Program-made: the position numbers and the translations under genes
DNA from: Cellulophaga sp. L1A9
GTDB lineage: Bacteria > Bacteroidota > Bacteroidia > Flavobacteriales > Flavobacteriaceae
Reading direction: 5' to 3'
Assembly: GCF_009797025.1 (NCBI RefSeq)
Contig: NZ_CP047027.1
Span: forward strand, 1,922,001 to 1,986,000
DNA length: 64,000 nt
The notes under the pieces: model-generated
Told to the model about the DNA's origin: nothing
Seen by the model: only the letters and a program-made list of their open reading frames with translations
Database searches by the model: none
Shown here: one piece after another, positions 17,524 to 25,924 of the stretch
Position numbering within the stretch: the stretch's first letter is position 1
Layout: each line of letters opens with the position of its first letter

Positions 17524-17763
17524 ATGGAAGAACAAAGAAAACAATGGCTAAATGCTGTAGAAGAATTTAGAAATGACAGTAATACCGTTATTAAATGTCC
17601 TAATTGCAAAAAAGGCATTCTTTTCTTTACAGATATTGCATTTGAAGAAAATGATAAAAATAAAGGAGGTAAGCGCATAATTGAGTGTGGAAACTGTGGG
17701 AAATTTGAAATTGTATTGTATCGTCAACCACCAGAAAACTGGTATCAAAATAATAATCTATGA
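17524..17763 (+). CDS. Small zinc-ribbon protein, candidate orphan immunity protein
   Basis: 79 residues with two knuckles, CPNCKKG (about 25-31) and CGNCGKF (about 56-62), which together form a four-Cys zinc ribbon. The N-terminus is helical and acidic. It has no signal peptide. It starts 21 bp after the toxin-like fragment, the usual place for an immunity gene, but the zinc ribbon alone does not prove that. It is intact, whereas the sequences before it are broken. Confidence 0.6.
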   Translation: MEEQRKQWLNAVEEFRNDSNTVIKCPNCKKGILFFTDIAFEENDKNKGGKRIIECGNCGKFEIVLYRQPPENWYQNNNL

Positions 17764-17993
17764 GATTCTTACTCCAAATATTATCACCATTATCCAGTTG
17801 ATTTACCAACCCTGCAAATGCAACACCCGTATAAGCTAAAGATTTATTGTAAAGTTATTAATTTAAATTTTATAAAATGTAATGGGAGTGTAATTGGATT
17901 TATTTGAATTATTTCATCGGTTTGGTATTAAAGAAAAAAAACTTCGTCGAGAAGGAAAAATTAACTAGTAATGATAATAAACAAAGTAATAAT

Positions 17994-18422
17994 ATGGAAA
18001 AAATGGAATTCTCCTTTTTTGATGGTGTAAAGTTATTCGAAAACCTTTTGTCATATGATGATTGGTTATCATCAATAGACTATTCTTTATGGAGTAAGTC
18101 ATATGTGCAAATGAATAATAATAAACTATATATTATTAAGGAAAATGTAAAAGTAATATCAACTTTTAAATTCTTTAATTTAATAGATTTAGAAAAAATA
18201 TTAAAGAAATACGAACTACAAATAAAAGAGGAAAATGGTATTTACTATTCATATACACCAATTCATAATTCAAGACAATTAGAGATTTCAGAAAATGATA
18301 ATTTATTAGCTATTTATTCCATTGATGGCGAAAGAGCTCCAGAAAGTATATTCATTTATGGTGTTTTCAAAAAAATGAACTCCCCGCTAGCGCGAGCGTC
18401 ACGCACGTGGCCGCAACAATAA
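17994..18422 (+). CDS. Hypothetical protein whose 3' end runs into a REP element
   Basis: About 142 residues from ATG 17994 (another ATG at 18003; the open frame extends back to 17904). The body, from MEFSFFDGVKLFENLL to ESIFIYGVFKK, looks like a small soluble alpha/beta protein of unknown family. The last dozen residues (SPLARASRTWPQQ) are encoded by the REP hairpin at 18386-18412. The native C-terminus was therefore probably replaced by the repeat insertion. A short open stretch in another frame upstream (from TTG 17894) may be a frameshifted piece of the original N-terminus. Confidence 0.5.
   Translation: MEKMEFSFFDGVKLFENLLSYDDWLSSIDYSLWSKSYVQMNNNKLYIIKENVKVISTFKFFNLIDLEKILKKYELQIKEENGIYYSYTPIHNSRQLEISENDNLLAIYSIDGERAPESIFIYGVFKKMNSPLARASRTWPQQ
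18386..18412 (+). repeat. REP hairpin, partly degraded
   Basis: Left arm GCTAGCGCGAGCG, loop TCA and right arm CGCACGTGG, the right arm carrying changes that break pairing. The tail CCGCAACAATAAG is retained. It overlaps the end of the 17994 gene. Confidence 0.75.
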
Positions 18423-18444
18423 GTAACTAAAAAGTAAACCAGAA

Positions 18445-18542
18445 ATGAGTAGAAAATACAAATAGAACAAGGATTTATAAGCAATCTTGTAGATCTGAAC
18501 TATAGTAGCGCTAGAAATTACCAAGATGACCAAACCATTTAA
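18445..18542 (+). pseudogene. Internally deleted third RAYT copy
   Basis: The first six codons (MSRKYK) are followed directly by a stop. Next comes sequence matching only the last 28 or so residues of the intact RAYT (GFISNLVDLNYSSARNYQDDQT). The downstream flank up to the next REP is also conserved. The result is a short unit with a REP at each end (18386 and 18586) and almost no transposase, the form of a non-autonomous derivative. Confidence 0.8.
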
Positions 18543-18585
18543 GTATTGATAGATGATTATTAGTAGAACTTTTTGTTTGTTTAAC

Positions 18586-18755
18586 GGCACGAGCGTCACG
18601 CTCGTGCCCGCAACAGTAAGTTGGTGTACTATGAAATAAAACAATAAAATAATAATCAAACGTAAAATACCCCAGCCTATCGGTAGTGCCCTCACGGACA
18701 ATGGTTAGCGAAGGTATATTCCCCCTTGGAAGGGGGTGCCCGTAGGGCGGGGGAT
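18586..18755 (+). repeat. REP hairpin with second copy of the duplicated block and a GC-rich hairpin
   Basis: A perfect 10-bp REP stem, GGCACGAGCG (18586-18595) with CGCTCGTGCC (18599-18608), and loop TCA. The 110-bp tail shared with 16169-16295 follows. A further hairpin CCCCCTTGGAAGGGGG (18721-18736) with the run GCCCGTAGGGC closes the block. Confidence 0.8.
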
Positions 18756-18846
18756 GTAAAAAGATGAAAAAAACCAAAAAGTTGAAAATAAGTACAAAAA
18801 AGTAAACCTAAACCTTATTTTTAAGGGAAATTAGACATGAACTATT

Positions 18847-19128
18847 ATGAATATAAAACAATCAGAACAGGACAAAAACGGAGTATTTAAGGCTTTTATT
18901 GAAAATCAAGAAGTTGGCCACTTAGAATATGCTTGGCTAGGTCCCAAAACCTTAAGTATTAATCATACCGAAGTGAATCCAGATTTTGGAGGCCAAGGTA
19001 TTGGCAAGAAACTAGTTTTACATGCGGTGGCTTTTGCTCGGGAAAAAAATGCTAAAATAAAAGCATTGTGCACTTACGCTAAAGCGGTGATTGATAAAAA
19101 CCCAGATCTTCAAGATATTCTAGCTTAA
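18847..19128 (+). CDS. Small GNAT-type N-acetyltransferase
   Basis: 93 residues, the short (about 90-100 residue) acetyltransferase subgroup related to YjdJ/NATD1. The acetyl-CoA pyrophosphate loop is GGQGIGKKLV (about residues 49-58), preceded by the beta strand INHTEVNP. The substrate is unknown. It lies at the edge of the REP island but looks ordinary and intact. Confidence 0.85.
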   Translation: MNIKQSEQDKNGVFKAFIENQEVGHLEYAWLGPKTLSINHTEVNPDFGGQGIGKKLVLHAVAFAREKNAKIKALCTYAKAVIDKNPDLQDILA

Positions 19129-19182
19129 AGACTCCACTCAGAAAAATAGAATACCAGATATTAGCGCATTAGGGCTAACTTT

Positions 19183-19214
19183 TTGCAAATAATCCAAAAC
19201 CTTTTCTATTTTTG
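19183..19214 (+). promoter_or_regulatory. Flavobacterial promoter of the OmpH/Skp-like gene
   Basis: TTG (19183-19185), a 21-nt spacer and an exact TAnnTTTG box, TATTTTTG (19207-19214), lying 21 bp before the ATG. Spacing and sequence both match the known Flavobacterium consensus. Confidence 0.75.
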
Positions 19215-19235
19215 CGACACACTTAAAAATAAAAC

Positions 19236-19742
19236 ATGAAAAAAATTGTAATGGCTTTAGCACTATTTAGTGTTTTTGCATGCCAAGAGAGTAAAATTGG
19301 TTTTGTTGATAATCAAAAGCTAATGGAAGAGTATCAAGAAAAGGTTGACGTTGAGGCTAAATTCAAAGTTAAAATAGATGCTTTAACGAAAAAGAGAGAT
19401 AGTATTTCTCAAATGTTTCAGATGAAATTACAAGCTTTTCAGGCTAAAGCTCAGAAAATGCCACAAGCACAGGCACAAGAGGAATACGGTCAATTACAAC
19501 AAGAAGGTCAGTTCATGGGGCAGCAATTACAAACTCAAGAACAAGAATTACAAGTACAAAGCCAAACAGAAATGGATAGTATTGTAAGCAAAGTAAAAAG
19601 AGAAGTTAAAGCATACGGTAAAGATAACGGGTATACGTTTATCTTAGGTGGTGGAGACGGTGGTAGTGTTCTTTACGGAGCAGAAGCACAAGAAGTTACT
19701 GCGCCAATCGTAAAAGCGTTAAACGATAAGTACAAGAACTAA
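19236..19742 (+). CDS. OmpH/Skp-like periplasmic chaperone, lipoprotein form
   Basis: 168 residues. The N-terminus has a short signal ending in VFAC (Cys16), so it is probably lipidated. A long Gln/Lys/Glu coiled coil (about 35-125) forms the Skp-type prongs. The conserved family start KIGFVDNQKLMEEY and the end YTFILGGGDGGSVLYG are present. Skp-family proteins hold unfolded outer-membrane proteins in the periplasm. It is monocistronic, with a clear promoter and a perfect palindromic terminator. Confidence 0.87.
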   Translation: MKKIVMALALFSVFACQESKIGFVDNQKLMEEYQEKVDVEAKFKVKIDALTKKRDSISQMFQMKLQAFQAKAQKMPQAQAQEEYGQLQQEGQFMGQQLQTQEQELQVQSQTEMDSIVSKVKREVKAYGKDNGYTFILGGGDGGSVLYGAEAQEVTAPIVKALNDKYKN

Positions 19743-19760
19743 AACGTAGTACGTACATCT

Positions 19761-19794
19761 AAAAAAAGCCTCAACATATGTTGAGGCTTTTTTT
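19761..19794. terminator. Bidirectional terminator, 34-bp perfect palindrome
   Basis: Left half 19761-19777 (A7 then GCCTCAACAT) and right half 19778-19794 (ATGTTGAGGC then T7) are perfectly complementary. It lies between the convergent OmpH and DoxX genes and overlaps the DoxX stop codon. Confidence 0.85.
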
Positions 19795-20188
19795 ATTGCA
19801 GTAAAAACAACAAAAACATGGCAGGGATAAAGTAAATGGCAATGGTTTTTGCTCCTTCATAATCCTTAGCCATTCGCTGCCCAAACAATAGCATCAAAAG
19901 TGATATACAAGAAAACAGTGCGCCGTAAAAGGCTAATCCTGTTTTATTCTCTGCAAGTAATTGGTATATGCCACCTATGCATAACAATGCTGCTATCATC
20001 TCCGTAATTAAAACAATGACTAAGAGTAGGGGAACGCTATTTTTTAATGGCGATTTTGAAAAATGTTCTTTTAACCAGCCTAAGTTTCCTTTCCAATCTA
20101 AGATTTTATCAACCCCACTTTGTAAAAACGTAATGATTAAAAAAAGCAGTAAAATTAGTTCTGTGGCATTGTTTGTAAGTGGATTCAT
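19793..20188 (-). CDS. DoxX-like four-helix membrane protein
   Basis: 131 residues with four predicted membrane helices (about 8-27, 50-72, 80-100 and 110-130). FLQSGVDKILDWKGN near the first helix fits the DoxX family pattern (a Gly and Lys after helix 1). The family's biochemical role is unclear. It starts 14 bp after the end of holB on the same strand and is probably co-transcribed with it. Confidence 0.75.
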   Translation of the reverse strand: MNPLTNNATELILLLFLIITFLQSGVDKILDWKGNLGWLKEHFSKSPLKNSVPLLLVIVLITEMIAALLCIGGIYQLLAENKTGLAFYGALFSCISLLMLLFGQRMAKDYEGAKTIAIYFIPAMFLLFLLQ

Positions 20189-20202
20189 AAGTGCAATTCG
20201 TA

Positions 20203-21360
20203 TTAAGATAATTCTGCTTTTTTATGCAGTAAACGGGTTAGTTTTATAGATAGATCGGTAAAAATTATTTTAGCATTTCCATTACGTTCAATATGGTAAA
20301 TGGCGCGTTCTAGTTCTTCGGTAATTTCTATGATATTATTTTCATGAATAAAAGGGGCAAACTTGTTAATATCAAAACCATCTACATGTATTCTCGTGTA
20401 AGCAAGCTCTTTTGCGTTAAAATTAATAAGCATCGCTTGGCGCATTATGGCAATACAATAGAGAATAAAGTTTTTCTGAGTTTCTCTTCCTGTTTTTGCA
20501 AGTTCTGTACTCCAAGAAATTAGATCGTGAATGGCAGCTTTATTTCCTTTTGCTTTAAAAGCGCTACGTACCCATTGAACAAACCATTTCTCAAAAACTA
20601 AATCCTCAGAATCATTATTCATAAGATCTAAGGCTTTGTTGTAATTGCCATTAGCTTCGTTTGCTAAACGCAATGCCTGATCTTTAGCAACACCAAGATC
20701 TATAAGGCCATTAGCAATTGCATCTTCTGATAGTGGTGGAAAATGTAAAACTTGACAACGAGAACGTATGGTTTGAATAATCTGCTCTTCATCTTCTGCA
20801 ATTAGAATAAACACCGTTTTATTTGGTGGCTCTTCTATTAGTTTTAAAAGCTTATTTGAGGCAGAAATATTTAGCTTATCTGCCATCCAGATAATGCAAA
20901 TTTTATAGCCACCTTCGTAAGATTTCAAGGAGAGCTTTTTTACAATTTCTTGCGCTTCATCAACACCAATCTGTCCTTGTTTTTTTTCAATACCAATTAA
21001 TCGGTACCAATCAAACAAATTGCCATAGGGTTGCTCTTTTACAAATACTCTAAAATCTTGAATATAATTATCACTAACCGCATGACTTTTTACCTTATCA
21101 GAATTTGCTACGGGAAAAGCAAAATGTAAATCTGGATGGGTAAGCGTATTGCATTTTATATGACAGGCTTGCTTTGTTTGCTCATTTACATTCTCAGATG
21201 TTTCACAAAGAATGTGTTGTGCATATGCAATTGCCATGGGTAAAGTTCCGCAACCTTCTGCTCCAATAAATAGCTGAGCATGCGAAATTCTCCCTGCTTG
21301 AGCGCTAGATACCAAATGGTTTTTTATGTGGGATAAACCTAAAATAGAATCAAATAACAT
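20203..21360 (-). CDS. holB: DNA polymerase III delta' subunit
   Basis: A 385-residue AAA-type clamp-loader subunit. The N-terminus LGLSHIKNHLVSSA...ISHAQLFIG is typical. The P-loop position reads GAEGCGTLPMA and lacks the canonical GKT/S, as expected of a non-hydrolysing delta' subunit. EEPPNKTVFIL and the SRC motif IRSRCQVLHFPP follow. It is part of the replicative clamp loader in the cytoplasm. The start codon sits where the family N-terminus begins. Confidence 0.93.
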   Translation of the reverse strand: MLFDSILGLSHIKNHLVSSAQAGRISHAQLFIGAEGCGTLPMAIAYAQHILCETSENVNEQTKQACHIKCNTLTHPDLHFAFPVANSDKVKSHAVSDNYIQDFRVFVKEQPYGNLFDWYRLIGIEKKQGQIGVDEAQEIVKKLSLKSYEGGYKICIIWMADKLNISASNKLLKLIEEPPNKTVFILIAEDEEQIIQTIRSRCQVLHFPPLSEDAIANGLIDLGVAKDQALRLANEANGNYNKALDLMNNDSEDLVFEKWFVQWVRSAFKAKGNKAAIHDLISWSTELAKTGRETQKNFILYCIAIMRQAMLINFNAKELAYTRIHVDGFDINKFAPFIHENNIIEITEELERAIYHIERNGNAKIIFTDLSIKLTRLLHKKAELS

Positions 21361-21546
21361 GCGCCAAATATAAGGTATTTTGTCACAATTAATTTCAAAT
21401 TATATTCTTCGTGTAAGTCATAAAAACGGAATTACATCGTTCTAGTAAAATTTGTAAATTTCATAATGGAATCCAGAATTCTTAGGTAATTTGTTAAATC
21501 AACAATAAATAGGGCCTTAGTATAACACATAGAGCACATAAATTTT

Positions 21547-21554
21547 TACATTTG
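21547..21554 (+). promoter_or_regulatory. Candidate -7 box for pgk
   Basis: TACATTTG is an exact TAnnTTTG match 24 bp before the pgk ATG. No TTG lies at 17-23 nt upstream. Confidence 0.5.
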
Positions 21555-21578
21555 CTACTATTCAAATAACGAATCAAC

Positions 21579-22766
21579 ATGAAAACTTTAGACGATATTA
21601 ATTTCAAAGGAAAAAAAGCATTAATCAGAGTCGACTTTAATGTGCCTTTAGATGGCGATTTAAAAGTAACGGATGCAAGTAGAATTGAGGCTGCAAAACC
21701 ATCGATTATCAAAATATTAGAAGATGGTGGAAGCGCAATTCTTATGAGTCATTTAGGAAGGCCAAACGGGCAGGTAAATCCTGATTTGTCGCTTAAACAT
21801 ATTTGTGATGAAGTCTCTAATGTAATAGGCGTTAGTGTAAAATTTGTTGATGATTGTGTTGGCGAAAAAGCCGAAGCTGCTGCAGCTAACTTAAAAAGCG
21901 GAGAGGTTTTATTATTGGAAAACCTTCGTTTTCACCCAGAAGAAGAAAAAGGAGACAAAGCTTTTGCAGAACAATTGTCTAAATTAGGAGATGTTTATGT
22001 GAACGATGCCTTCGGTACTGCACATAGAGCGCATGCTTCTACAACTGTGGTAGCACAATTTTTTCCTGAGAATAGATGTTTTGGTTATTTGATGGCAAAA
22101 GAAATTGCAGCCATTGATAAGGTTATGGCTACAGGTGAAAAGCCCGTAACTGCTATTTTAGGAGGGTCAAAAGTTTCTTCTAAAATTACAATTATTGAAA
22201 ATATTTTAGATAAAGTAGATCATTTGATCATCGGTGGAGGAATGACGTATACGTTCATTAAGGCACAGGGTGGCAAAATAGGAGATTCTATTTGCGAAGA
22301 TGATAAACAAGAATTAGCATTAGAAATTTTAAAGAAAGCTAAAGAAAAAGGTGTAGAAGTTCATATTCCTGTAGATGTTTTGGCTGCTGATGACTTTAGT
22401 AATGATGCAAATACTAAAATTGTTTCTGTAAATGAAATTCCTGATGGATGGCAAGGTTTAGATGCTGGCCCAAAAACATTGGAAAACTTTAAAGAAGTAA
22501 TTTTAAAATCGAAAACTATTCTTTGGAATGGTCCTATTGGTGTATTTGAAATGACAAGCTTTGCAAAAGGGACTATTGCGATAGGTAATTATATTGCTGA
22601 AGCAACTGAAAATGGGGCTTTCTCTCTAGTAGGTGGTGGAGATTCTGTTGCTGCAGTGAAACAATTTGGCTTTGAAAATAAAGTTAGTTATGTGTCTACT
22701 GGTGGTGGTGCAATGTTAGAAAGCTTAGAAGGTAAAACGTTACCTGGTATTGCTGCAATACTATAA
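21579..22766 (+). CDS. pgk: Phosphoglycerate kinase
   Basis: 395 residues, full length for the bacterial enzyme. The family signature [11 protein letters not shown] lies at about residues 15-25. [32 protein letters not shown] and [11 protein letters not shown] follow, and the C-terminal nucleotide loop is [13 protein letters not shown]. It makes ATP from 1,3-bisphosphoglycerate in glycolysis. It is transcribed alone or with the downstream transglycosylase; an unusual inverted repeat separates the two. Confidence 0.97.
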   Translation: MKTLDDINFKGKKALIRVDFNVPLDGDLKVTDASRIEAAKPSIIKILEDGGSAILMSHLGRPNGQVNPDLSLKHICDEVSNVIGVSVKFVDDCVGEKAEAAAANLKSGEVLLLENLRFHPEEEKGDKAFAEQLSKLGDVYVNDAFGTAHRAHASTTVVAQFFPENRCFGYLMAKEIAAIDKVMATGEKPVTAILGGSKVSSKITIIENILDKVDHLIIGGGMTYTFIKAQGGKIGDSICEDDKQELALEILKKAKEKGVEVHIPVDVLAADDFSNDANTKIVSVNEIPDGWQGLDAGPKTLENFKEVILKSKTILWNGPIGVFEMTSFAKGTIAIGNYIAEATENGAFSLVGGGDSVAAVKQFGFENKVSYVSTGGGAMLESLEGKTLPGIAAIL

Positions 22767-22789
22767 TATTTAACATCTTATCGGTAAAC

Positions 22790-22885
22790 AGACCTTTGTT
22801 AGAAAGGTTAAATTAGGAGTAAAAAATTTTATTTTTGTAAAAAAATGACGATTTTCGTCCATTGCTTTCTAACAAAGGTCTTTTT
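22790..22885 (+). repeat. 17-bp perfect inverted repeat between pgk and the transglycosylase gene
   Basis: AGACCTTTGTTAGAAAG (22790-22806) and its exact reverse complement (22865-22881) are separated by 58 nt. The right arm ends in five T residues directly before the next ATG (22886). The loop holds a -7 promoter box. Only a read-through pgk transcript contains both arms. It could act as a long-loop terminator or sequester the downstream start. Confidence 0.75.
22830..22837 (+). promoter_or_regulatory. Candidate -7 box for the LysM transglycosylase gene
   Basis: An exact TAnnTTTG (TATTTTTG) inside the loop of the inverted repeat, 48 bp before the ATG at 22886. No TTG is found at the standard distance. 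Confidence 0.45.
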
Positions 22886-24520
22886 ATGATGTATAAACAC
22901 AGTAAAATACTAACCCTTTTTTCTGTAGTTGTGTGTAGTACAGGTATGTATGCACAGACTACACCAAAGGAGAATACTATCAGAATTATTGAAGCTAAAG
23001 ATATTCCTTTAGATACTACAGTAAAAGTTCTGAAAAACACAAAGAACAATATCGTTCAAGTAGCGCCAAATGGTACTATTGAACATCCTAATTTTATTGT
23101 AAAAAAGGATGATAAATATAATCTAGAAGATCATCCACAATCGGCTAAATATGACAGCCTTTGGCTTAAAGAATTATCGGATAGTGCTTCACTTTTTGAT
23201 GAAATGTACGAAGAGGTTTCAACTTTAGAGGTTGATGAGAACTTTTTAGCCTCCGTAGATACGGAAACACTTAAGCTCCGTTTAGAAAAATTAAACCAGA
23301 AAACCCCTTTTAATGTTGAATACAATCCTTCTTTGGAAAGTGTTATTCAGTCTTTCTTAAAAAGAAAAAGAGGTTTAATGGAACGTATGCTTACGCTTAG
23401 TCAGTTTTATTTTCCAATGTTTGAGCAAGAATTAGCGAGCTATAATATCCCATTAGAATTAAAATATTTGGCGATTGTAGAGTCGGCCTTAAACCCTAGA
23501 GCTAGATCTAGAGTTGGTGCAACAGGATTGTGGCAATTTATGTACCCTACAGGGAAAATGTATGATCTTGATGTAAGTAGTTATGTTGATGATCGTAGTG
23601 ATCCTATAAAAGCGACCAAAGCAGCTTGTGCGTACCTATTAAAATTACATGATATTTATGACGACTGGGATCTTGCATTAGCAGCGTATAATTCAGGACC
23701 AGGAAATGTAAATAAAGCCATAAGAAGATCTGGCGGTCATACAAACTATTGGAACATTAGGAATAACTTGCCACGCGAAACGGCTGGGTATGTTCCGGCT
23801 TTTTTGGCAACCATGTATTTATTTGAATATGCTGATGAACATGGATTAAAACCTAAAAATGCGGAGCGTCCTTATTTCCAAACGGATACCATTCATGTAA
23901 AACGATTGATTACATTTCAGCAAATTTCTGAATTGGTAAATGTCTCTATCGAAGAATTAGAGGTTTTAAACCCTTCTTATAAATTAAATATCATTCCGTT
24001 TATAGATACAGAAGACTATACACTTCGCTTGCCTATAGATGCAATTGGTAGGTTTGTAGCTAATGAAGAAGCTATTTATGCACATGTAGAAGAAGAGTTA
24101 AAAATTCAGGAGAAGGCATTGCCACAATTGGTTGAAACAAAAAACCAGATTCGGTATAAAGTGCGCAGTGGAGATTTCTTAGGGAAAATTGCTGAGCGTT
24201 ATGGGGTGCGCGTAAGTGATATTAAAAGGTGGAACAATTTAAGAAGTAATAATTTAAAAATTGGACAGCGTTTAACTATTCATTCTAAAAAGCCTGTTAG
24301 TGTAGCCAGTAAGAGTACTAAATCTAACGCTAATACCAGTACAAAACGAGCAATTGCGGCTAGTACCAAAATACATAATGTAAAATCAGGCGACTCCCTC
24401 TGGACAATATCTAAAAAGTATCCTGGCATTTCTGTGGATAATTTAAAAAAATGGAATGGAATTAGTGGAAACAACTTAAAGTTAGGCACGAAACTTGTGC
24501 TATGTGATTGTCAACCCTAA
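22886..24520 (+). CDS. MltD-like membrane-associated lytic murein transglycosylase with two LysM domains
   Basis: 544 residues from ATG 22886; an in-frame TTG at 22862 would add eight residues ahead of the signal peptide and lies in the repeat arm. The signal peptide ends near MYAQ (about residue 24). The SLT domain spans about 185-320. Its catalytic Glu199 is in IVESALNPRARS, and GATGLWQFMYPTG and ALAAYNSGPGNV follow. Two LysM repeats close the protein, the first starting YKVRSGDFLGKIAERYGV and the second HNVKSGDSLWTISKKYPG. It cleaves the glycan strand of peptidoglycan in the periplasm. DUF4837 follows. Confidence 0.92.
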   Translation: MMYKHSKILTLFSVVVCSTGMYAQTTPKENTIRIIEAKDIPLDTTVKVLKNTKNNIVQVAPNGTIEHPNFIVKKDDKYNLEDHPQSAKYDSLWLKELSDSASLFDEMYEEVSTLEVDENFLASVDTETLKLRLEKLNQKTPFNVEYNPSLESVIQSFLKRKRGLMERMLTLSQFYFPMFEQELASYNIPLELKYLAIVESALNPRARSRVGATGLWQFMYPTGKMYDLDVSSYVDDRSDPIKATKAACAYLLKLHDIYDDWDLALAAYNSGPGNVNKAIRRSGGHTNYWNIRNNLPRETAGYVPAFLATMYLFEYADEHGLKPKNAERPYFQTDTIHVKRLITFQQISELVNVSIEELEVLNPSYKLNIIPFIDTEDYTLRLPIDAIGRFVANEEAIYAHVEEELKIQEKALPQLVETKNQIRYKVRSGDFLGKIAERYGVRVSDIKRWNNLRSNNLKIGQRLTIHSKKPVSVASKSTKSNANTSTKRAIAASTKIHNVKSGDSLWTISKKYPGISVDNLKKWNGISGNNLKLGTKLVLCDCQP

Positions 24521-24534
24521 CGAATTACATTTCT

Positions 24535-25515
24535 ATGAAAAATATAGTAAGCTTTTTTGCCATTGCACTCCTACTAGTCTCCTGTAAGGATGATAAGAGT
24601 GTCAAATATTTACCGGAATCTATTGGTGCTATAAATTCATTAGCTGTGGTTATGGATAATGACTTATGGCAAGGTGAGGTAGGGGATAAAGTTCGGGAGC
24701 ATTTTGCAGCACCAGTTGTAGGTCTAACTTTAGAAGAACCATTGTTTACTATTAATTATATGCCACCGTCTGTCTTTACTGGAAGTATTCAGCATTCTAG
24801 ATCTGTATTGTATGTTACCAGAGACAGTACCAACAAGGCATTAATTAAATCAGATGTTTATGCCAAACCACAAAAAGTTGGTGTAATTTCAGGTAAGAAT
24901 GTTCAAGATATTAAAAAAGAGATCGATGGTAAAGCAGATGAAATTATTAAAGCCTTTAGAGGTTTGGAAATTTCTGAAGCTCAAAAACGCTTTAAACGCT
25001 CTTTAAATAAGGACACCATTCTAGCAAAAAACTTTAAGGTGAGCTTAAATATTCCATCTGCTTATAAAGTAGGGAGACAAGAAGATAATTTTGTGTGGTA
25101 TGATCGTCAAGTGCCTAAAGGGACTATGAATGTGATTATGTATACAATGCCAGAAGATTATTTTAAAAACGATTCTACCTTGGTAACAGATATTCTTAGA
25201 ATGCGCGATTCTATCGGGAGTGTATATATTCCTGGAGAAGATATTGCGGGCAAGAAAAATCATATGGTCTCAGAAAAAATATTTGCACCGCATGTGTATC
25301 CAGCTGAGATTGGCGGGAAAAAAGCAGTAGAGGTTAGAGGCCTTTGGGAAATGAGTGATTATCCAATGGGTGGTCCGTACTTGTTGTACATCATTAACGA
25401 TAAAGAAAATAAAAGAAAGTTAATCGTAGAAGGATTTACTTTTGCTCCAGCATCTCAAAAAAGAGATAATATGTTTGAGTTAGAGGCTATTATGAAAACT
25501 ATAAAATTTAAGTAA
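24535..25515 (+). CDS. DUF4837 family lipoprotein
   Basis: 326 residues from ATG 24535 (in-frame codons back to 24508 overlap the previous gene). The signal ends in the lipobox LLLVSC. The mature part has no catalytic motif that I see; VWYDRQVPKGTMNVIMYTMP and VRGLWEMSDYPMGGPY are its conserved-looking segments. Size and place directly behind a LysM transglycosylase match DUF4837 of Flavobacteriaceae, whose function is unknown. It is closed by the terminator at 25548-25580. Confidence 0.82.
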   Translation: MKNIVSFFAIALLLVSCKDDKSVKYLPESIGAINSLAVVMDNDLWQGEVGDKVREHFAAPVVGLTLEEPLFTINYMPPSVFTGSIQHSRSVLYVTRDSTNKALIKSDVYAKPQKVGVISGKNVQDIKKEIDGKADEIIKAFRGLEISEAQKRFKRSLNKDTILAKNFKVSLNIPSAYKVGRQEDNFVWYDRQVPKGTMNVIMYTMPEDYFKNDSTLVTDILRMRDSIGSVYIPGEDIAGKKNHMVSEKIFAPHVYPAEIGGKKAVEVRGLWEMSDYPMGGPYLLYIINDKENKRKLIVEGFTFAPASQKRDNMFELEAIMKTIKFK

Positions 25516-25547
25516 GCATAAAGAATTTTTATTTTTGAGTATTAAAA

Positions 25548-25580
25548 AACCCCTATTGCTTTCGCAGTAGGGGTTAATTT
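25548..25580. terminator. Bidirectional intrinsic terminator
   Basis: A 12-bp stem, AACCCCTATTGC (25548-25559) with GCAGTAGGGGTT (25564-25575), and loop TTTC. A-tract and T-tract flanks serve the convergent DUF4837 and DUF6747-like genes. Confidence 0.82.
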
Positions 25581-25592
25581 TTGTCGAAATTT

Positions 25593-25763
25593 TTATTGAA
25601 ACGCAAAACCGGTAGACACTCTAAAAATAAGTGCAAAAATTGATATACCGATTAAGGCAAAACAACACCAAGCATACACTTGCATGTAGTTTTTTATTAG
25701 AAAGTTCCCCAAATTCCTAAAAGCTTCAAAATAAATTTCTTTAACGAGTAAAATATTCCTCAT
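25593..25763 (-). CDS. Small single-helix membrane protein, DUF6747-like
   Basis: 56 residues from the second ATG (MRNILLVKEIYFEAFRNLGN); an upstream in-frame ATG would add eight residues. A basic/aromatic N-terminal half precedes one membrane helix (about 29-48) and an ending FRVSTGFAFQ. The pattern resembles short Flavobacteriaceae proteins catalogued as DUF6747 (from memory, not checked). The function is unknown. It abuts a terminator shared with DUF4837. Confidence 0.6.
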   Translation of the reverse strand: MRNILLVKEIYFEAFRNLGNFLIKNYMQVYAWCCFALIGISIFALIFRVSTGFAFQ

Positions 25764-25924
25764 AATCCCCAAATTATAAATTAACAATACGACAAGGTTG
25801 TATTATTCAGCGCTTTAATAAACTATAATGGTTGAAATGGGTATTAATCAGGTGTACCGAAGTAACACATTGTATACTATCTTTCAAGTACCCATTTATT
25901 CGTTAAACGGCGAGAGATTAGAAT

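Noticed and set aside
25835..25897. 9-bp inverted repeat (AAATGGGTA and TACCCATTT)
   Set aside because: Short arms 45 nt apart in AT-rich DNA; it could easily be chance.
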